DNA of 64,000 nucleotides from Anagrus nilaparvatae (taxonomy: Eukaryota; Arthropoda; Insecta; Hymenoptera; Mymaridae). Under the pieces are notes generated by a model. That model was not told the origin of the DNA, searched no databases, and worked only from the letters and a program-made list of their open reading frames with translations. A program made the position numbers and the translations under genes. Shown here piece by piece: positions 57,931 through 64,000 of the stretch. The DNA is taken from NCBI GenBank assembly GCA_022575985.1, contig JAKSXM010000263.1:11016001-11080000 (forward strand). Direction: 5' to 3'. Each line of letters begins with the position of its first letter. Within the stretch, counting starts at the first letter, position 1.

Positions 57931-58450
57931 TTTTTACGTTAAAAGTAACGTTAAATTTAATATCGGATTTGAACGTTTAATTTAACATTAAATTTTATCG
58001 TTAAATTTAGTGTTGAATTTTAACGTTAAATTTAATGTTGAATTTTAACGTTAAATTTAGTGTTGAATTTTAATGTTGAATTTTAACGTTAAATTTAATG
58101 TTGAATTTTAACGTTAAATTTAATGTTAAATTTAATGTTAAATTTTAGCATTAAATTTAATAATAAATTTAATGTTAAATTTAATGTTAGAAGGAACATT
58201 AATTTGATCAAAAAAATTAGTTGTGAAAAAATAGCAATGATGCTAAATTTTAGAAGCATCAGGGTAATTTCCATAATAAGTACAATTGGATTAGCAAAAT
58301 TGTGAAGATTTTTTTTCTTTAATTTTCTGCGATAATTTTAACGTTAAATTTAACGTTAAATTTAACATTAAATTAACGTTAAATCTACCTTAAATTAACG
58401 TTAAAGTTACCTTAAATTAACGTTAAAATTAACGTTAAATTTAACGTTAA
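57931..58450. repeat. 'aacgttaaattta' tandem array
   Basis: Units of about 12-25 bp such as aacgttaaatttaatgttga repeat at about 57940-58200 and 58330-58450. Each unit contains the palindrome tttaacgttaaa. A non-repetitive ~120 bp separates the two blocks. Confidence 0.8.
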
Positions 58451-58529
58451 CTTTTGCACCAGGGAACTGATTTTTCTCAGGATCTAAGTAGTTTTTCGAG
58501 ACAAACTCTAGTGAAAATTATTCCTTGGA

Positions 58530-58670
58530 AAAAATGCTATCGATTTGACGTTTTTTTTTTTTAATTTGAGCTTACCGTTTAGAGTTACAACTGTTTAAAG
58601 CTAAGAAGTTCAAAATTTAAAAATTCAAAAAGTGGTCATTTCCATCACTTCATATTTTAAATTAGATTGT
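58530..58670 (-). repeat. Dispersed repeat R, inverted relative to 19105-19255
   Basis: 'atgctatcgatttgacgttt', 'acaactgtttaaagctaa' and 'tcacttcatattttaaa' are the inverse of the 19105-19255 text. Confidence 0.7.
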
Positions 58671-58794
58671 ATCAAAATGTAAAAACCCAATTGCTTTCTA
58701 TTTATTAAACAATTTTCTGAAGGAACCTTGTTTGATATTTTATATAATGCATTCATTAAAGAGAAATAGCAAAAAAACTACTTAGAACCAATTT

Positions 58795-59080
58795 TTTTTT
58801 CATACCTAGGACAACCGACATCTAAACTTTTTTTTATTTTTTTCATAAAAAGGACTGCCGACATCTAAATTATTTTTTTAATATTTTTTTTCATAAATAG
58901 GACCGCCGACATCTTAATTATTTTTTTTTTTTCAATATGAATTAGCCAACAATATCAAAGCACTGAAATTCTAAGATTATAGATTTTTTATGTTATAAAC
59001 GACCAAAATATATTTAACAACCGAATGAAATTTTTTTAATTTCTTTTTTATACTTGGGACAGCCGACATCTATATTTTAT
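58795..59080. repeat. Short tandem repeat with 'ccgacatctaaa' core
   Basis: 'ggac(a/t/c)(a/g)ccgacatct' recurs near 58810, 58852, 58902 and 59057, separated by T-rich runs. It is related to the 'ggacagccgatatcca' core of repeat B. Confidence 0.6.
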
Positions 59081-59149
59081 TTTTTTGTTTTTTTGATACG
59101 TGAAACTGCCAACAGTGTATATTCAAATTTTAGTAACTTTATCAGATTG

Positions 59150-61724
59150 CCCGTATCGAAAAATGCTGTGCAAGCGTTGTGCACAAGCTTGTGCACAAAA
59201 TCGCGAAATTTTGTGCATAAAATAGAAAAAAACTTAATTTTAATAAATATGGACGGCAAACCGAAATATAGTCCTCCAGGAGTCCAGATAATACTCAGGA
59301 AGGTATTATTAATTAAAAATATTATTTACCGAAAAAAGGGGCTAAAAGTTTTCCAATATGGCGTATCTGAAAACTCTAAAAACACCCGAAAATAAATTTT
59401 CTGCATTAGATTTGGGTTTTCAAGCTCAGGAAAGACGAATTTAAGATGCAATTTTTCATAGTTTGACTTTGCGAATACTTTTCGGTCTTCCATTATGGTG
59501 GACCGGAAAACTTAAAATACACCCGGACATCAATTTTCTGCATTAGAATTGGGTTTTTAAGATAAATGAAAACGAATATAAGATGCAAATTTTTATATTA
59601 TGACCTTGAAAATATTTTTTGTTTTTCAAATCCCAAATCTAATGCAGAAAATTGATGTTCGGGTGTCTGAAGTTTTCCGGTCCACCATATTGGAAGACCG
59701 AAAAGTATTTGCAAGGTCAAACTATGAAAAATTGCATCTTAAATTCATCTTTACTGAGCTTGAAAACCCAAATCTAATGCAGAAAATTGATTTTCGGCTG
59801 TTCCTAAAATTTCTGGATCCGCCATATTGGAAAACCGAAAAATATTTGTAAGATCCAATTGTGAAAAATTGCATCTGAAATTCATTTTTAATGAGCTTAA
59901 AAACCCACGTCTAATGCAGAAAAATGATTTTCGGGTGTTTTTGAAATTTTTGGGTCCACTATATTGGAAAACCGAAAAATATTTGCGAGGTCATAATATG
60001 AAAATTTGCATCACAAATTCGTTTTTAATTATCTTGAAAATCCAAATCTAATGCAAAAAATTGATTTTCGGGTGTTTTTGAAATTTTCGGGTCCGCCATA
60101 TTGGAAAACCGAAAAATATTTGAGAGATTATAATGTGAAAATTTGCATCTCAGATTCGTTTTTATTTATCTTGAAAACCCAAATCTAATGCAGAAAATTG
60201 ATTTTCGGGTGTTTTGAAATTTTCGGGTCCGCCATATTGGAAAACTGAAATAAATTTGCACGGTCAAATTATGAAAATTTACAACTAAAATTCGTTTTCG
60301 ATGATATTGAAAACCCAAATCTAAAGCAGAAAATTTATTTTCGGGTGTTTTTAGAGTTTTCGGATACGCCATATTAGAAAACTTTTAGCCCCTTTTTTCG
60401 GTAAATGATATTTTTAATTAATAATACCTTCTTGAGTATTATCTGGACTCCTGGAGGACTGTATTTCGGTTTGTTGTCCATATTTATTAAAATTAAGTTT
60501 TTTTCTATTACTCCAGTCAAATCGCGGTTTAGGGTGTATTTTCACTGGCCAACATGAGATTTGCTCTACTATATGTTTTTTGGGTCGCTGATCACGAAAA
60601 TCTGGGTTATTTCCGGGAGATATTTTCGGAACACCCTTAAATTTGCAAAAACTACCCCCAAAAAGGGGTTTTTTTAATATATTAGCAAACTGAGTTTCTA
60701 GATTTAGCCAAGAATTGGTCTTAGAGTGTTTTTTGGGTCGCTGAACAAGAATCTGAGGTAGTTTTTTGTGAATAATTAATATTTCACCTTTAAATTAGCA
60801 AAAATTACCCCTAAAAGGGAGTGTTTTTGCTATTTTCGCACTTTGAGCGACCAGATTAAGTCCATATCGGTTTTTTGGGTCGGTAATCAAGAATTTTAGG
60901 ATGTTTTTTAAAAATAATTAATATTTTACCCTTAAACACCCCTTTTAGGGGTTGTTTTTGCTATTTCCGCACTTTGAGCGACCAAATTAAGTCCTAATCG
61001 GTTTTTTGGGTCACTGATCAAGAGTTTTGGGGAATTTTTTATAAATAATTAATATTCCTTAAATTCCCCCAAATTCTTGATCAGCGACTCAAAAAAACCG
61101 TTAGGACATTATTTGGTCGCTCAAAGTGCGGAAATAGCAAAAACACCCCTTTTAGGGGTTGTTTCTGCTAATTTAAGGGTGAAATATTAACTATATATAT
61201 AAAATTCCCCCAAATTCTTGATTAGCGACCTAAAAAACCCATATGGACTTAATCTGGTCGCTTAAAGTGCGAAAATAGCAAAAACACCCCCTTTTAAGGG
61301 TAATTTTTGCTAATTAAGGGTGAAATATTAATTATTCACAAAAAACTACCTCAGATTCTTGTTCAGCGACCCAAAAAACCCCCTAAGACCAATTCTTGGC
61401 TAAATCTAGAAACCCAGTTTGCTAATATATCAAAAAAACCCCTTTTTGGGGGTAGTTTTTGTAAATTTAAGGGTGTTCCGAAAATATCTCCCGGAAATAA
61501 CCCCGATTTTCGTGATCAGCGACCCAAAAAACAAAGAGTAGAGCGAATCTCATGTTGGCCAGTGAAAATACACCCCCCCCCCCCGCGATTTGACTGGAGT
61601 ATATTTTATGCACGAAATTTCGCGATATTGTGCACAAACTTGTGCACAAGCTTGTGTTCAAACTTGTTTACATCTTGTGCACAACGTTGTGGACAACGCT
61701 TGCACAGGATTTTTCGATACGGGT
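59150..61724. mobile_element. 2.6-kb composite palindrome (foldback element)
   Basis: Outer arms: cccgtatcgaaaaatgctgt with acaagcttgtgcacaaaatc at 59150-59222, inverted at 61605-61724. Two palindromes sit between them. P1 has arms at about 59223-59425 and 60305-60510 (gaaaaaaggggctaaaagtt and its inverse) around a tandem array. P2 runs 60515-61605 with its centre near 61060 (actggccaacatgagattt, gggtcgctgatcacgaaaat and their inverses). A poly-C run lies at about 61571-61583. Open frames in it are by-products of the repeats. Confidence 0.8.
59400..60305. repeat. Tandem array of about 120-bp units inside the palindrome
   Basis: 'ccaaatctaatgcagaaaat', 'tgattttcgggtgtttttga' and 'cgccatattggaaaaccgaa' recur about every 115-125 bp on the plus strand (about 59640-60250). 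The first units, at about 59400-59560, are in the opposite orientation. Confidence 0.75.
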
Positions 61725-61744
61725 GTAGACAACCAATATGAATT

Positions 61745-62960
61745 TCACTATGTAGTAATAATTAATTATTTTTTCATAAAAATATTTCAATGCTATCATT
61801 GCATAAAAACATTTTAAATTACTACTTTTATATAAAACAGGAAAATAATCGAAAAAATATTTAGAATGGCGTATAGTTTCTGCTAAAGTCAATAAAAATA
61901 TTTTTATGCAAACATTGCATAAAAACATTTGAAATTGCAATTTTTATATAAAACAGGGCACTTATCGAAAATAATTTAGAATGACGTATGGTTTCTGCTG
62001 AAGTCAATAAAAATTTTTCAATGCTATCATGGCAAAAAAATATTTTAAGTTGCAAATTTTAAATAAAACAGGACACTATTAGAAAAAGATTTAGAATGAC
62101 ATATAGTTTCTGCCAAGGTCAATAAAAATATTTCAATGTTTACATTGCATAAAAATATTCGAAATACTAATTTTTATATATAACAGAGCATTATTCAAAA
62201 AAATTTAGAATGAAATACAGTTTCTGCTAAAGTCAATAATAATATTTCAATGCAATCATTGCATAAAAATATTTAAAAATACAATTTTCATATAAAACAG
62301 AAGACTGATCGCAAAAAAATTTAGAATGGCGTATAGCTTCTGCTAAAGTCAATAAAAATATTTCAATGCTATCATTGCATAAAAATTTTTGAAAATCCAA
62401 CTTTTGTATAAAACAAGACACTATTTGAAAAACATTTAAATTGACGTATAGTTTCTGCCAAAGTCAATAAAAATATTTCAATGTTAACATTGCATAAAAA
62501 TATTCGAAATCCCGATTTTTATATATAACAGAGCATTATTCAAAAAAAATTTAGAATGGAGTACAGTTTCCGATAAAGTCAGTAATAATATTTCAATGCA
62601 ATCATTGCATAAAAACATTTTAAATTACAATTTTCATATAAAACAGGATACTAATCTTAAAAAATTTAGAATGGTGTATAGTTTTTGCTAAAGTCAATAA
62701 AGATATTTCAATACAATGAAATTGAGAATAAAATACATTATTTATGCAATCATTTATGCAATATAGCATTGAAATAAATGTATTGAATTTAGCAAAATAT
62801 ACGCCATTCTAAATTTTTATCGAATAAAAGTAGCCTGTTTTATAGAACAGTTGTAATTTCAATGTTTTTATGCAATGATAGCATTAAAATATTAGTATTG
62901 ATTTTAGCAGATTATTATACACCGCAAAAATATTTTCGAATCGTATCTTGTTTTATAGAA
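61745..62960 (-). repeat. 115-bp satellite A, inverted array of about ten units
   Basis: The inverse of the satellite core (caatgctatcattgcataaa, agaatggcgtatagtttctg, ctaaagtcaataaaaatat) recurs at about 61797, 61914, 62031, 62144, 62258, 62375, 62490 and 62606, a spacing of 113-117 bp. Near 62750 the orientation flips back to plus. Confidence 0.9.
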
Positions 62961-62999
62961 ATGTTTTTCTGTACTGAGGCCCGAATGTATTTCCATTAA

Positions 63000-63230
63000 A
63001 TGAAATATTTATATTTTTTCGAAAGCTTTATTTTTTCATGTTTAAGACAGACGATATCCATTTTCTTAGTGAAATTATTTAAGCTCTTTCATATATAAAA
63101 CACCCGACAATATATATTAAAATTTTTAGAAGTTTTTCAAATTGTGGACAATCAATATGAGTTTATCTTTCTAAGTTGTTAAAAAAAAATTAAAGAGGGG
63201 TCTAGTTTTTGTTAAATTCAATACTAATAT
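63000..63230 (-). repeat. Repeat B, inverted copy, then AT-rich spacer
   Basis: 'catgtttaagacagacgata', 'cacccgacaatatatatta' and 'aaattgtggacaatcaatat' are inverse to the B units at 19375 and 20998. Confidence 0.6.
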
Positions 63231-64000
63231 TTTTTTTTTTTTTATTATTAAAGCTTTCAACTTTTACATATAAAGAAAAGTTATTTAGCTGATACATTGT
63301 TATATTACAGTTTTGTCATACAATATTTCATTTTACAATTTTATTACAAATTTACTTATTAAATACCATCTTCTCTTTTTTTTAAACATTTAAATTACAG
63401 TTTTGCAAAAAGTTAAATATTTTTTTTATAAATATGCTATTTGGTTCACATAGAAATATCTTTATGTCAAATGGAGGAAATTTGCGATATTTTGACAGCT
63501 CATTGTACAATTTTTTTCTCTGATTATTAAATAAATCACATTGCCAGAAAATGTGATTAATGTCCTGTGTATCACAGCCACAGGTGCACGCAGGACTGTC
63601 TGTAATTTTTATTTTGTAAAGTGAGGCATTTAAATTGTAATGTCCAGATCTTAATCTATTTACTGTCGTGATTAGATTTCTCAGTAATGAGCTATCAATG
63701 AACCACGGTTTCGGAGTATCTTTATAGTATATTTCAAAATAGACTTTCCCTTTCGTTTCCCCCTCTTTTTTTATTTGATCATTATTTTTGTTTTTGATTT
63801 TTTTTTTTTAAATATGCATAAAAGTCAGTATGTGGTATAAGAATATTACTAGGATTGTCTTCAGTAGCTTGCTTTGCCAATTCATCAGCCTTTTCATTGC
63901 CAGGTATACCAACATGTGCTGGTATCCATACAATTTGCAAACTTTCGTCATCAAATAGTCTTAAAAGCTCTTTTATTTTATATATATAAAAGTTGATTTT
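63231..64000 (-). pseudogene. LINE ORF2 C-terminal fragment with RNase H (I/Loa-like)
   Basis: The minus-strand reading enters at the window end and gives IVWIPAHVGIPG then NEKADELAKQATEDNPS, the C-terminal part of a LINE RNase H domain. A CCHC-like region follows (PACTCGCDTQDINHIFWQC, about 63545-63600), then FPPFDIKIFLCEPNS and a stop at 63384-63382. A 12-T run at 63798-63809 (A12 on the coding strand) shifts the frame by one base, and no other break is seen. The T tract at about 63228-63243 would be the poly-A tail. The polymerase part lies outside the window. An RNase H domain after RT separates this LINE from the R1 copies at the other end. Confidence 0.8.

Noticed and set aside
61307..61741. 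144-aa open frame as a gene
   Set aside because: It runs through the palindrome and a poly-C tract, and an equivalent open frame exists on the other strand. It is a by-product of the repeat.

Overview
The window is AT-rich animal DNA dominated by transposable elements and satellites. Fragments of R1-clade and RNase H-bearing LINEs, BEL/Pao, Polinton/Maverick and hAT elements, plus multi-exon genes with short introns, point to an arthropod, most likely an insect. Very AT-rich hymenopterans such as some braconid wasps would fit, but nothing here fixes the species. I see no intact ordinary host gene and no bacterial feature.

The main discovery is one mobile element of 32,686 bp (21471-54156), nested in a ~115-bp satellite and flanked by a perfect 8-bp target duplication (gaaactat). 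Its inverted repeats are about 1 kb on the right and about 1.67 kb on the left, the left one carrying a ~665-bp insertion. Two divergent multi-exon genes lie between them, separated by an 857-bp CpG-containing spacer. The plus gene (32977-52398, 7 exons, 549 aa) is an uninterrupted FLYWCH-like zinc finger plus MULE-type transposase with a candidate D-D-E triad (D206, D271, E396). The minus gene (32119 down to 23227, 9 exons, 701 codons) is its paralogue: the first six intron positions and phases agree and exon 4 is exactly 198 bp in both. The minus protein has lost the second Asp, the catalytic Glu and the GCxFHFxQ motif, has a longer C-terminal tail, and carries one in-frame stop at codon 141.

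The 12.2-kb first intron of the plus gene carries, in antisense, decayed intron-bearing copies of two host genes: an APC-like gene (ARM repeat and beta-catenin-binding-like segments) and ZUP1/ZUFSP (zinc fingers plus C78 peptidase). The whole resembles a giant animal MULE that has captured host DNA, comparable to plant Pack-MULEs. Retained introns argue for DNA-level capture rather than retroposition.

Left flank (1-21470): R1-like RT fragments (1-965, 7826-8770), a BEL/Pao scrap, an 850-bp foldback element, several tandem arrays, a nearly complete but broken hAT-like (KIAA1586-type) transposase (11575-14009), a small possibly myristoylated ORF, a decayed Polinton-like gene block (16662-19069) and the 115-bp satellite. 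Right flank (54165-64000): the same satellite interrupted by a TA-flanked MITE with a tRNA-like box A/B segment, several tandem arrays, a 2.6-kb composite palindrome, the satellite in inverted orientation, and an RNase H-bearing LINE fragment running off the window end.
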